Shown: in pieces, positions 24,005 through 31,980 of the stretch
Layout: every line of letters starts with the position of its first letter
Position numbering within the stretch: the first letter of the stretch is position 1
DNA from: Duganella phyllosphaerae
Lineage (GTDB): Bacteria > Pseudomonadota > Gammaproteobacteria > Burkholderiales > Burkholderiaceae_D
Length of the DNA stretch: 64,000 nt
NCBI RefSeq assembly: GCF_001758785.1
Contig: NZ_LROM01000112.1
Location: forward strand, 1 to 64,000
Reading direction: 5' to 3'
Program-made: the position numbers and the translations under genes
Notes under the pieces: model-generated
What the model was told of the DNA's origin: nothing
The model's input: only the letters and a program-made list of their open reading frames with translations
Databases searched by the model: none

Positions 24005-24895
24005 ATGAAAAACCCTCATTACCCTATTCGCTCGAAACTCAACCTGCCGCGCCTGCTCATCGTGGGCTGCGGCGACGTCGGCAAACGCCTGCTGCCGCTG
24101 TTGCGCGGCCACTATCGCGTATTTGCCACCACCAGCAGTCCCGAGCGCTGCGCCGAATTGCGGGCGCTGGGCGCCGTGCCCATCGTGGCCGACCTCGACC
24201 AGCCGGCCAGCCTGCGCCGCCTCGCTGGCCTGGCGCCGACCATCGTGCACCTGGCGCCGCCGCAGGGCGAAGGGCCGCTGGACCGGCGCACGCGCAACCT
24301 GACCGCCATTTTACCCGAGCACGCCCGAGTCGTTTATGTGAGCACTACCGGCGTGTATGGCGATTGCGGCGGCGCCCTGTTCGACGAAACCCGGCCGGTG
24401 GCGCCGCGCAATCCCCGCGCCAGGCGCCGCGTCGATGCCGAGCAGGTATTGCGGCGCTGGGCGGTGCGCAGCGACTCCACACTGGCGATCTTGCGCGTGC
24501 CCGGCATTTATGGCGCCGAGCGGCTGCCACGCAAACGCCTGGAGCAGGGCACCCCGGCCCTGATCCCCGCACACGATGTATTTACCAACCACATCCATGC
24601 TGACGACCTGGCCGCCATCATTGTCCGCGCGCTGCGCCACGGCAAGCCGAATCGCCTCTACCATGCGGTGGATGACAGCAACATGAAAATGGCCGATTAC
24701 TTCGACGCCGTGGCCGATGCGCTGGGGCTGGCACGGCCGCCACGGCTGCCGCGCGCGCAGTTGCAGGAAGTGGTGACGCCGGCGCTGCTGTCGTTCATGT
24801 CCGAATCGCGTCGGCTCGACAATGGCCGCATCAAGCACGAGCTGGGGGTGCGGCTGCGTCACCCGACGGTGGCGGCTATGCTGGCGGCGTTGTAA
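24005..24895 (+). CDS. NAD-dependent epimerase/dehydratase-like (extended SDR, YeeZ type)
   Basis: The 296-residue protein has an N-terminal Rossmann motif GCGDVGKRLLPLL at about 20-32, then VVYVSTTGVYGDCGG with the YG of an SDR active-site region and a C-terminal substrate lobe (NHIHADDLAAIIVRAL). The classical YxxxK is not obvious: the tyrosine of GVYGD is not followed by Lys at the usual distance. The family includes YeeZ of unknown function. No Shine-Dalgarno sequence precedes the ATG, and no alternative in-frame start was found near. It stands alone on the plus strand. Confidence 0.82.
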   Translation: MKNPHYPIRSKLNLPRLLIVGCGDVGKRLLPLLRGHYRVFATTSSPERCAELRALGAVPIVADLDQPASLRRLAGLAPTIVHLAPPQGEGPLDRRTRNLTAILPEHARVVYVSTTGVYGDCGGALFDETRPVAPRNPRARRRVDAEQVLRRWAVRSDSTLAILRVPGIYGAERLPRKRLEQGTPALIPAHDVFTNHIHADDLAAIIVRALRHGKPNRLYHAVDDSNMKMADYFDAVADALGLARPPRLPRAQLQEVVTPALLSFMSESRRLDNGRIKHELGVRLRHPTVAAMLAAL

Positions 24896-25185
24896 ATTTT
24901 TGTAAAGTCGCGTTGCATTTTTGCAATTACAGGAGCCGCAGGTTAACATTACCGGCTTCTATACCTTTTTTTACAATTCTTTTTTGTTCTAGCACAAGAA
25001 ATCGGGTTAGAATCTCACACATTGTCACGGAGAGTGGTTTTTCACTTATCCGTCGTATAACAAAGATGTGTACGTAGCGATATCGGTGGCTATCATGAGC
25101 GCATGATTTCTCTAACTGCACCGATAATTTTATTAGTCAATGTGTCGCTTTATTCCAACGGGCGACCCCGAACCTGCTAAATATC

Positions 25186-25425
25186 ATGTCCATTAAAGAA
25201 ATCACCTCCTCCCCGACCTACAACCCGAACCGCGTCCTCGATGCGATCATTGAAAAACTGCAACTGAAAAATGATGCAGCCCTGTCACGCGCGCTGGAAG
25301 TGGCGCCGCCGGTGATCAGCAAGATCCGCCACAACACGCTGCCGATTGGCGCAACCATCCTGATCCGCATGCACGAAATCAGCGATTTCAGCATCCGCGA
25401 ACTGCGTGAAATGATGGCGAACTAA
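25186..25425 (+). CDS. Small helix-turn-helix protein
   Basis: The 79-residue protein has a Cro/phage-repressor-like helix-turn-helix: LQLKNDAALSRALEVAPPVISKI reads as helix 2-turn-helix 3, written here as LQLKNDAALSRALE and VAPPVISKIR. It is nearly all domain, so it probably binds DNA as a dimer or works with a partner. There is no clear ribosome site. The 290 bases upstream (24896-25185) are AT-rich and hold no gene; they may contain a complex promoter. A strong terminator follows the stop. Confidence 0.72.
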   Translation: MSIKEITSSPTYNPNRVLDAIIEKLQLKNDAALSRALEVAPPVISKIRHNTLPIGATILIRMHEISDFSIRELREMMAN

Positions 25426-25442
25426 GTTGAACGCCTTCCAGT

Positions 25443-25479
25443 AAAACGGCGCGTCACCCTTGCGGGGACGCGCCGTTTT
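25443..25479. terminator. Bidirectional terminator
   Basis: AAAACGGCGCGTC (25443-25455) and GACGCGCCGTTTT (25467-25479) form a 13-pair stem with an 11-base loop. The A and T ends make it work for both strands, between the plus-strand HTH gene and the minus-strand gene ending at 25497. Confidence 0.85.
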
Positions 25480-25496
25480 GCTGACTAGAGAAGCAT

Positions 25497-25688
25497 TTAT
25501 GCAGTGGTGTTGATCATGCTGCCTAAGCGCTGGCCGCTGGTGTTGACCATGGGCTGCGGTGGCGGTTGCTGCTGTTGCTGCGGCGGCTGGGCCGCTGGTT
25601 CGGGCTGGCGCGCTACCGGTTCCGCCTGGCGCGGTGGTGGCGTGGTCTGGATGTTAACGTTGCTGCTGGCGACAGAATTGACGGCCAT
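25497..25688 (-). CDS. Pro/Gln-rich small protein
   Basis: The 63-residue protein begins MAVNSVASSNVNIQ, has a Pro/Gln/Ala-rich middle (PPPRQAEPVARQPEPAAQPP then QQQQQPPPQP) and ends VNTSGQRLGSMINTTA. GGGAG lies 8 bases before the ATG, which supports translation. It is expected to be disordered; no signal peptide is seen. It lies 54 bases after the GRDP-like gene on the same strand and before the terminator at 25443, so it may share a transcript. The function is unknown. Confidence 0.6.
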   Translation of the reverse strand: MAVNSVASSNVNIQTTPPPRQAEPVARQPEPAAQPPQQQQQPPPQPMVNTSGQRLGSMINTTA

Positions 25689-25742
25689 GATGGGCTCCCA
25701 ACATCGGTTGAAGCCCGAGTATGCCACTTTATTTGGCAGATG

Positions 25743-26348
25743 TCAGCTCAGGCGTGGCCGTTCCGTGTACAGCGGCGAAACCTGTGGCGAGATTGCACTG
25801 CCGCAATAAGCTGCCGTCGTGGAGCCGCAATACGCGTAGGCCCCGGCCTTGACCGTGGCGCTGCCGCAGTACGCCGCAGTTGCCGAGCCGCAGTACGCCG
25901 CCGTGGCCGAGCCGCAGTAGGCGTTCTGGTTCGCCTGGACGGTCGCGCTGCCGCAATACGCCGCGCCAGCTGCGGCGGCGGCACTGCCGTAGGCGACGCC
26001 GAATTCCGCTTCATACAATTCTTTCATGCGATTGCCGATGCGCACCAGGGTGGCGGCATCTTCCTCGCCGCGCATGCCGATGTAGGGGAAGTGGTGCAGG
26101 AAATAGCCGAACACTGCCTGGCAGTCGGCCGCATACTTCATCGTATCGAGAATGTGGTAGTGCCAGAAGGTATCGACATCGACCAGCGGCGAGGTTTGCT
26201 CGTCCGGGAATTTCTTCATCAGGCTCAGGAAGCGGCGGTATTCGAGCTCGACTGCATTGGCGCGTTCGAGGGTCCAGCCTTCGCCGGACTCCTTGTGCAT
26301 GAGTTTGACTTTGATCGGTTCCAGGTCCAGCGCGGCGATGGCATTCAT
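25743..26348 (-). CDS. GRDP-like domain protein with a C-terminal array of YCGS repeats
   Basis: The 201-residue protein has two parts. Residues about 1-115 resemble the GRDP-like (glycine-rich-domain protein) module, with DVDTFWHYHILDTMKYAADC and FLHHFPYIGM, a His/Cys pattern suited to metal binding. Residues about 129-186 carry six copies of a (A)YCGS(A/T)(T/I) unit, each with one Cys: two with longer spacers (VQANQN, VKAGAY) and the rest back to back; a Cys-less degenerate copy (AYGSA) precedes them. Codons for the Ser differ (AGC, TCG, TCC, AGT), so the repeat is kept at protein level. AAAGGA precedes the ATG. A FNR-type site lies 70 bases upstream. The function is unknown; metal binding or a modified-peptide precursor are possibilities. 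Confidence 0.78.
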   Translation of the reverse strand: MNAIAALDLEPIKVKLMHKESGEGWTLERANAVELEYRRFLSLMKKFPDEQTSPLVDVDTFWHYHILDTMKYAADCQAVFGYFLHHFPYIGMRGEEDAATLVRIGNRMKELYEAEFGVAYGSAAAAAGAAYCGSATVQANQNAYCGSATAAYCGSATAAYCGSATVKAGAYAYCGSTTAAYCGSAISPQVSPLYTERPRLS

Positions 26349-26414
26349 GACGTTCCTTTGCTCAGGTTGAGGAAAATGGACAACACGTCGAGTTTGCTCT
26401 TGCCTAAGTAATAC

Positions 26415-28268
26415 TTATTGATTTTTATCAATATTCGTAAGGAAGTTCCTAGCGGCGTGAGATTTTTCCATGGCGGGGTCCATGACCGGCGCGCCATGTC
26501 CGAGCGGAACCGAGATGGAGACCATGGTGCCACCGTTGGGGCCGCCTTGGATGGCGCAGGTGCCGCCCAGCAAGGTGATGCGCTCCTCGATGCCGACCAG
26601 GCCGAACGACCCGACCTTGTTGCGGCTGTTGGCGCGCAGGCCAACGCCATTGTCGGTGATGGTCATGGTCAGCATATCGTCCACTTCGGCCAGCTCTACC
26701 CGCACCAGGCTGGCACGCGCATGCTGGGCGATATTGCTGAGCGATTCCTGCAAAATGCGGAAGATGGCGGTGGCGCAGCGGTCATCGACGCGGATCTCCT
26801 GCTGGTGCTCGATGAACTCGCACATCATGCCCGAACGGGTGCGGAACTGGGCGATCTGCCATTCGACTGCCGGGTTCAGTCCCAGGTCCAGCACGGTGGG
26901 CCGCAAGTCGTTGATGATGTGGCGTACGCTCTTGATGGTGCTGTCGATCTGGTGCAGCGTGCCCACCGCGCGCGCGTGCAGGCGCGGATGGCGGTGGCGG
27001 GTGCGGGTGGCCAGCAGGTCGGCCTCGATGCGCAGCACCAGCAAGTTTTGCCCGAGGTCGTCGTGGATTTCCCGCGCGATGCGCTTGCGTTCCTGCTCCT
27101 TGATCTGGTCGGCGTGGGCGGCCAGGCGGCGCAGCTTGTGGTGCGATTGCTGCAGCCTGGCCTGGCTGTCGCGCAATTCGCTGGTCATTTCCTTGGCCAT
27201 CGCAATGGCGCGCAGGCGCGACGACGACAGCGTGTGGAACAGCAGGTAAAACATCAGCGTGCCGATGAAGCCGGTGGCCATGGCCAGCCAGGGCAAAAAC
27301 AGGTCGAAGCGACTGGACCAGGCCCGCTTGGGCGCACTGAACAGGGTGTGCCATTGGCGGCCATGGAAGTCGAGCGGCAGCACCACCGAGTACAGTTGCG
27401 AGGGCCGCTCATTCTTGCCCAGCGGCTGGCTGTCGAACAGCAGCGTGTTGCGCGCCATTGGCGCGCTGGCGCTGCCGCCGTCGTACAGGCGCAGCCGCAC
27501 ATCGCGCACCTGCATCTGCTCCATGGCCAGTTGCACCAGCCGTGGCACGCTGAAGCCGATGCCCACCGAGCCAATGAAATTGGCGCGGCGCTGCTCGACC
27601 GTCTCGCGCGGCGCGCCGTGCCGGTACAGGGCCAGCCGCAGCGCCATGCCGCCGCCGCCCTGGCCCAGGCTATTCATTTCAATCAACTGGCCCGACGTGC
27701 TCACTTCGCCGGTATCGCGCGCACGCGCCAGCGACTCGGCCACGGCCGGGCGGGCGGCGATATTCAGGCCGACCCGGTCGCGGAACCTGGCGATTGGCTC
27801 GATCATCGTAATCACCGAATAATCGGGCCGACGGTCGCGCGGACGGATCTCGAAAGCGGGATAGCCGTCCGCCCTGCCGTCGCCGCTGTGGCGGGCGGCC
27901 TGCTCGAAGGTGTCGCGACCGGCATCGGTGAGGTAGGGGCAATAGTTGATGCCGTCAAGAGCAGGGTAGTGCTGCGGTAATTGCAGCCCGCTCACGAAAC
28001 GGTGGAAATCGGCGGGGGTGATGTTGTCGCTGGCGTCAAAAAAACTGGCGGTGGCGCGCAACACGTTGGTATACGAATCGATATGCGCGCTGATGTGGTA
28101 CTGGGCATTGCGCGCCTGGTGCATGAAGCGAGCTTTGCCGTCGTATTCGACCGCGTGGTCGGCGGCCACGTAGCACAATGCACCCACAGCCAGCGAGAGC
28201 AGGATGCCCGCCCACCACACCGGTTTCGACGGGGAAAACCATTGCCGTTGCGCGAGAAATCCCACCAT
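26415..28268 (-). CDS. Membrane sensor histidine kinase with CHASE domain (NarL-type kinase)
   Basis: The 617-residue protein has a membrane helix near residue 20 (WWAGILLSLAVGALCYVAA), a periplasmic CHASE domain (about 75-270, with YPALDGINYCPYL and IGSVGIGFSVPRL), and a second membrane helix near 325 (FLPWLAMATGFIGTLMFYLL). A HisKA_3 dimerisation domain follows with the phosphorylated His in ERKRIAREIHDDLGQNLL, then a HATPase_c domain (ILQESLSNIAQHARA, ITDNGVGL, GSFGLVGIEERI). This is the NarX/DegS-type kinase family that normally partners a LuxR-type response regulator, but none is adjacent. The ATG at 28268 has AAAGG 8 bases upstream, better than the GTG at 28274. Confidence 0.9.
   Translation of the reverse strand: MVGFLAQRQWFSPSKPVWWAGILLSLAVGALCYVAADHAVEYDGKARFMHQARNAQYHISAHIDSYTNVLRATASFFDASDNITPADFHRFVSGLQLPQHYPALDGINYCPYLTDAGRDTFEQAARHSGDGRADGYPAFEIRPRDRRPDYSVITMIEPIARFRDRVGLNIAARPAVAESLARARDTGEVSTSGQLIEMNSLGQGGGGMALRLALYRHGAPRETVEQRRANFIGSVGIGFSVPRLVQLAMEQMQVRDVRLRLYDGGSASAPMARNTLLFDSQPLGKNERPSQLYSVVLPLDFHGRQWHTLFSAPKRAWSSRFDLFLPWLAMATGFIGTLMFYLLFHTLSSSRLRAIAMAKEMTSELRDSQARLQQSHHKLRRLAAHADQIKEQERKRIAREIHDDLGQNLLVLRIEADLLATRTRHRHPRLHARAVGTLHQIDSTIKSVRHIINDLRPTVLDLGLNPAVEWQIAQFRTRSGMMCEFIEHQQEIRVDDRCATAIFRILQESLSNIAQHARASLVRVELAEVDDMLTMTITDNGVGLRANSRNKVGSFGLVGIEERITLLGGTCAIQGGPNGGTMVSISVPLGHGAPVMDPAMEKSHAARNFLTNIDKNQ
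26418..26431 (-). promoter_or_regulatory. FNR/Anr-type site upstream of the GRDP-like gene
   Basis: TTGATAAAAATCAA matches TTGAT-N4-ATCAA exactly. It overlaps the last codons of the histidine kinase gene and is centred 76 bases before the GRDP-like ATG. A class II start would be near 26383; the -10 there (CAAACT) is weak. The site may be coincidental because it also encodes the kinase tail. Confidence 0.4.
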
Positions 28269-28362
28269 TGCCACTGCCTTTCAGAGGTCTCGCAGGTCCG
28301 CAGAATATAGCTAATTTTTCACGAGTGTTGACTATAGAAAATATCTGTTATGCAAGTCAAGT

Positions 28363-28399
28363 AAAAAGAGGCCGGCGCTCCCCGCAGGAGGCGCCGGCC
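28363..28399 (-). terminator. Rho-independent terminator of glnS
   Basis: Read leftward, GGCCGGCGC (28399-28391) pairs with GCGCCGGCC (28378-28370), followed by a U-rich tail (28369-28363). It lies 18 bases after the glnS stop. Confidence 0.85.
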
Positions 28400-28417
28400 C
28401 CTGGCAGCGAGCGCTAT

Positions 28418-30184
28418 TTACTTGGCGACGAAACTGTCCTTGAGCGTGACGATGCGGTTGAACACCGGCTTGCCTGGCTGCGAGTCGACGCGATCGGCAA
28501 CAAAATAACCGTGACGTTCGAACTGGTAGCGCTGGTCCGGCAAGGCCGCGCTCATGCCCGGCTCCAGGTAGGCGGTAATCGTTTCCAGCGCGTTCGGGTT
28601 CAGCAATTGCGTGAAGTCCTTGCCGCCGGCATCCGGGTGCGGGTCGTTGAACAGGCGCTCGAACAAACGCACTTCGGCTGGCAGGGCGGTGGCGCTTGAT
28701 ACCCAGTGAATATTGCCCTTGACCTTGTAGTTGTCCGAGCCGGGCGTGCCCGACTTGGAGTCCGGGAAATAGTTGACGTGCACCGCCACCACTTTGCCGT
28801 TCTCGTCCTTGTCAAAACCGGTGCATTCGGTCACATAGCCGTGGCGCAGGCGTACCCGGCTGCCCGGCTTGTCGTCGCTCGGCGGCGAGTAGCGGAAATA
28901 GCCCTTGCTCGGCACTTCCATGAAGTCTTCTTCCTCGATCCACAACTCGCGCGTGATCGGGAAGGTGCGCACGCCCATTTCCGGGTGGTGCGGATGGACC
29001 GGCGACGTGCATTCTTCGCTCAGGCCTTCAGGGTAGTTGTCGATGATCAGCTTGAGCGGACGCAGCACGGCAGTGGCGCGCGGCGCCTTCGGATCGAGGT
29101 CTTCGCGCAGGCAGCCTTCGAGCGTGCTCATGTCGATCCAGCTGTCGGCCTTGGTCACGCCGATGCGTTCGCAGAACAGCTGGATCGCTTCGGGCGTGTA
29201 ACCACGGCGGCGCAGGCCGACGATGGTGGGCATGCGCGGGTCGTCCCAGCCATTGACAATGCCGTCTTCGACCAGTTGCCGCAGCTTGCGCTTGCTCATC
29301 ACCACGTAGGTGAGGTTGAGGCGTGAGAATTCGTACTGGTGCGGCACCGGCAGCTTGAAGAAACCCCCTTTCGAGAGGGTAGCCAGCACCCAGTCGTAGA
29401 ACGGCCGGTGGTCCTGGAACTCCAGCGTGCACAGCGAATGGGTGATGTTTTCCAGCGCGTCCGAAATCGGGTGGGTGTAGTCGTACATCGGGTAGATGCA
29501 CCAGGCGTCGCCAGTGCGCACGTGGTGGGCGTGGCGGATGCGGTACAGCGCCGGGTCGCGCAGGTTCATGTTCGGCGACGACATGGCGTCTTCGCTGACC
29601 TTGGCGCGCAGGATGTGCTCGCCGTCAGCGTACTTGCCGGCTTTCATGTCGCGGAAGATTTGCAGCGATTCGGCCACCGGGCGGTTGCGGAACGGCGAAT
29701 CCTTGCCGGGCGTATTGAAATTGCCGCGATTGGCCGCCATATCGTCTGCCGACTGGCTGTCCACGTAAGCGTAACCCTGCTCGATCAGGTACTCGGCCAT
29801 CGCGTACAACTGGTCGAAGTAGTCCGAGGCGTAGTGCAGGTGGTGTTCCACGGTGCCGTCGGCCTTGGGGTAATCGTAGTTGAAGCCCAGCCATTTCACG
29901 CTGTCGATGATGGTGTCGACGTACTCCTGCTCTTCCTTGGCCGGGTTGGTGTCGTCGAAGCGCAGGTGGCAGCGGCCCTGGTAGTCGCGCGCCAGGCCGA
30001 AATTGAGGCAAATCGACTTGGCGTGGCCCACGTGCAGGTAGCCATTGGGTTCCGGCGGAAAGCGGGTGATCACGGTGGGCAGGTCGTCGCGCGCATAGGT
30101 GCCGGCTGCCTGGTCGTGGTCGATGATCGCACGCAGGAAGTTCGAGGTCGGTTCTGGCGTCGGGCTTTTTTTATCGTTGCTCAT
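28418..30184 (-). CDS. glnS: Glutaminyl-tRNA synthetase
   Basis: The 588-residue enzyme charges tRNA(Gln). It has the class I signature PPEPNGYLHVGHAKS and the KMSKS-like VMSKRKLRQL, the FDDTNPAKE strand, and the C-terminal anticodon-binding barrels (GYVTECTGFDKDENG). The N-terminus (TSNFLRAIIDHDQAAGTY) is that of bacterial GlnS, and the length is slightly above E. coli GlnS (554). A lone gene with its own terminator at 28363. It is divergent from the J-domain operon. Confidence 0.96.
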   Translation of the reverse strand: MSNDKKSPTPEPTSNFLRAIIDHDQAAGTYARDDLPTVITRFPPEPNGYLHVGHAKSICLNFGLARDYQGRCHLRFDDTNPAKEEQEYVDTIIDSVKWLGFNYDYPKADGTVEHHLHYASDYFDQLYAMAEYLIEQGYAYVDSQSADDMAANRGNFNTPGKDSPFRNRPVAESLQIFRDMKAGKYADGEHILRAKVSEDAMSSPNMNLRDPALYRIRHAHHVRTGDAWCIYPMYDYTHPISDALENITHSLCTLEFQDHRPFYDWVLATLSKGGFFKLPVPHQYEFSRLNLTYVVMSKRKLRQLVEDGIVNGWDDPRMPTIVGLRRRGYTPEAIQLFCERIGVTKADSWIDMSTLEGCLREDLDPKAPRATAVLRPLKLIIDNYPEGLSEECTSPVHPHHPEMGVRTFPITRELWIEEEDFMEVPSKGYFRYSPPSDDKPGSRVRLRHGYVTECTGFDKDENGKVVAVHVNYFPDSKSGTPGSDNYKVKGNIHWVSSATALPAEVRLFERLFNDPHPDAGGKDFTQLLNPNALETITAYLEPGMSAALPDQRYQFERHGYFVADRVDSQPGKPVFNRIVTLKDSFVAK

Positions 30185-30323
30185 CTGGAAGATTGACTTG
30201 AAGAAGTTCGTGTAAAGGCCATTTTACCGTATCCCCCGGGCGCGCCGAGGGGAAATGCTGCATTGCGGCGACCGGTCGCGAGTGCAGCCATGAGCAAGCC
30301 GGGAGCGGGCAGGGCGCGACAGG

Positions 30324-30329
30324 TATAAT
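30324..30329 (+). promoter_or_regulatory. -10 element of the J-domain operon
   Basis: TATAAT lies 38 bases before the ATG at 30368, giving a leader of about 32 bases. No -35 of good quality is seen. The rest of 30185-30367 shows nothing else. Confidence 0.5.
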
Positions 30330-30367
30330 TCGCCTTTGGTTCATCACATTGTTTCGGAGTTTCCCAA

Positions 30368-30661
30368 ATGGAAAATCACTACAACACGCTGGGAATCGCG
30401 CCGAACGCCACCGAGGACGAGATCAAGAAGATTTATCGTTCGCTGGCGATGCGTTTTCACCCGGACCGTAACCAGGCGCCCGGCGCCGAGGCGCGCTTCA
30501 AGGCCATCACCAAGGCCTATGAAATCCTGTCGGACCCGGTCAAGCGCGAAGAATACAACCAGAGCGTGAATCACCGCATCATCATCGATGCCGAGGCCGA
30601 GGCTTACCAGCTGTGGCGCTCCCTGTTCAGCCTGCATGGCACGACGTTGCCAGCCGCCTGA
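30368..30661 (+). CDS. Stand-alone J-domain protein
   Basis: The 97-residue protein is a J-domain (residues 3-68) with [20 protein letters not shown], the HPD motif in [12 protein letters not shown], and [14 protein letters not shown]. There is no Gly/Phe or zinc-finger region, so it is a type III co-chaperone that would stimulate an Hsp70. The 25-residue tail ([20 protein letters not shown]) could target a client. It is the first gene of a four-gene cluster with three unknown proteins, 29, 1 and 14 bases apart. A TATAAT lies 38 bases before the ATG; CGGAG at 30355-30359 is the ribosome site. Confidence 0.9.
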   Translation: MENHYNTLGIAPNATEDEIKKIYRSLAMRFHPDRNQAPGAEARFKAITKAYEILSDPVKREEYNQSVNHRIIIDAEAEAYQLWRSLFSLHGTTLPAA

Positions 30662-30690
30662 CCGCATCACATCATAACGAAAGCAAGAAC

Positions 30691-31191
30691 ATGAGAAAAG
30701 TACACCCGGAGTTCGCCTACCAGTCGCGTGAGCTCGAAGGCCAGATCGACGGCATCCTGGGCGACCCGCCCGACCGCAAGAACTACCAGCGCATGATCGA
30801 TGCCCTGGTGGACGAGTACGCCACTGGCGGCGGCATCGAGGATGTCAACATGCTGGCTTTTGCGCTGGTCGATGCGCTCGAGTTCTCGGACCCGAAAGGC
30901 CTGCTGGCCGAAGCGGGCGATTACGAGTTCGGCGACGCCACGCGCGTGTTCGCCATGGCGTCGTGCAAGGGCGAGGCGGCTGGCCGCATGTACGCCGCCT
31001 TGCAGGAAAATATGCCCGACCTGGCGCGCCAGGCCATCATCACCGCCTTCCTGTTTAAAAATCCGCGCAAGTGGGACGACGACGACCAGTCGCTCGAGCA
31101 ACTGTCGGCCAACGACGATGGCGACGATATCGAAGACGAAGACAACGCGACCGACGATTTTGCGCAAATGTTCGACAAGGATGGAGATTGA
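30691..31191 (+). CDS. Unknown helical protein with acidic tail (J-domain operon, second gene)
   Basis: The 166-residue protein is predicted mostly helical (EGQIDGILGDPPDRKNYQRM, NMLAFALVDALEFSDPKGLL) and ends in a very acidic tail (from residue about 130: WDDDDQSLEQLSANDDGDD, then DEDNATDDFAQMFDKDGD). It has no signal peptide or membrane helix. AAAGCAAGA precedes the ATG. I do not recognise a family. The stop is separated by one base from the next ATG, so the genes are certainly in one operon. Confidence 0.8.
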   Translation: MRKVHPEFAYQSRELEGQIDGILGDPPDRKNYQRMIDALVDEYATGGGIEDVNMLAFALVDALEFSDPKGLLAEAGDYEFGDATRVFAMASCKGEAAGRMYAALQENMPDLARQAIITAFLFKNPRKWDDDDQSLEQLSANDDGDDIEDEDNATDDFAQMFDKDGD

Positions 31192-31192
31192 T

Positions 31193-31966
31193 ATGTCCGA
31201 CCAAACCCGCAATCTGCCCGCGCTGAGCAAGCAAGTGACCGAACTGGTGCTGGCCGGCTCGCTGGGCCATGCCGAGCAGGCCTTTGCCGACGCCGCCGAC
31301 CAGTACGGCGACCTGGCCGTGGTGGAAGTGCTGTCCAGCATCCCGCCGCAAGTGACTGCCTTGCACATGGCCGGTTTCGACGGCGGCAAGATGTCGCTGG
31401 CCACGTTGCTGGTGCCGCCCAAGGCCTGGGCCGACAGCCTGGCCTTTATCGCCGCCACCTGGCCCGACGACCAGATCGAGGACGATCCCGAGCGCATCGC
31501 CGAGTCGCTGTTCGCCCACGTCCACGGCGTGGTGTTTGCCACCGACGACGAAGAGCGCCGCAACGAACTGCTGGCGGCCGCATCGGCGCCCGACCATGGC
31601 GCCACCATGTTCGCGATCCTGTTCTCGATGGCGCCCAAGGAAATCCTCGAAGTCGCTGGCGAGATCATCGCCAAGGGCCCGTACCTGACCGGACAGACCT
31701 CGTCCGACAACGACGTGGTACCGCTGGCGATCGCGCTGGCGCAGGCGTCGGAAGACGGCTGGGACCGCGCCTTGTTCGAGCTGTTCCCGGAGTTCCGCCA
31801 CAGCGCCGACCTGGCCGACGCCGAGTTCAACGACGACCCGGACGAAGAGCAGAACTTCCTGCAACGCTCGACCAAGGAACTGCTGTACCGCCTGCGCAAG
31901 CAAGTGCCGTCCACGCGCGTGGTCAAGACGTCGCGCCGCAGTGTCGGCACCGGCATTTTCTCGTGA
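31193..31966 (+). CDS. Unknown acidic protein (J-domain operon, third gene)
   Basis: The 257-residue protein is acidic and helical, with no signal peptide. Landmarks are LSKQVTELVLAGSLGHAEQA, a repeated HG/PDHGATMFAILFS segment, and FELFPEFRHSADLADAEF. The basic C-terminus (LRKQVPSTRVVKTSRRSVG) contrasts with the acidic body. No family is recognised. GGAG is 6 bases before the ATG. It is 1 base after the preceding stop and 14 bases before the next ATG. Confidence 0.8.
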   Translation: MSDQTRNLPALSKQVTELVLAGSLGHAEQAFADAADQYGDLAVVEVLSSIPPQVTALHMAGFDGGKMSLATLLVPPKAWADSLAFIAATWPDDQIEDDPERIAESLFAHVHGVVFATDDEERRNELLAAASAPDHGATMFAILFSMAPKEILEVAGEIIAKGPYLTGQTSSDNDVVPLAIALAQASEDGWDRALFELFPEFRHSADLADAEFNDDPDEEQNFLQRSTKELLYRLRKQVPSTRVVKTSRRSVGTGIFS

Positions 31967-31980
31967 TGGAACGCTGACCC

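Noticed and set aside
25790-25990. Repeats that might be a CRISPR array or minisatellite
   Set aside because: They are coding (YCGS repeats), imperfect at DNA level, with no regular spacers.
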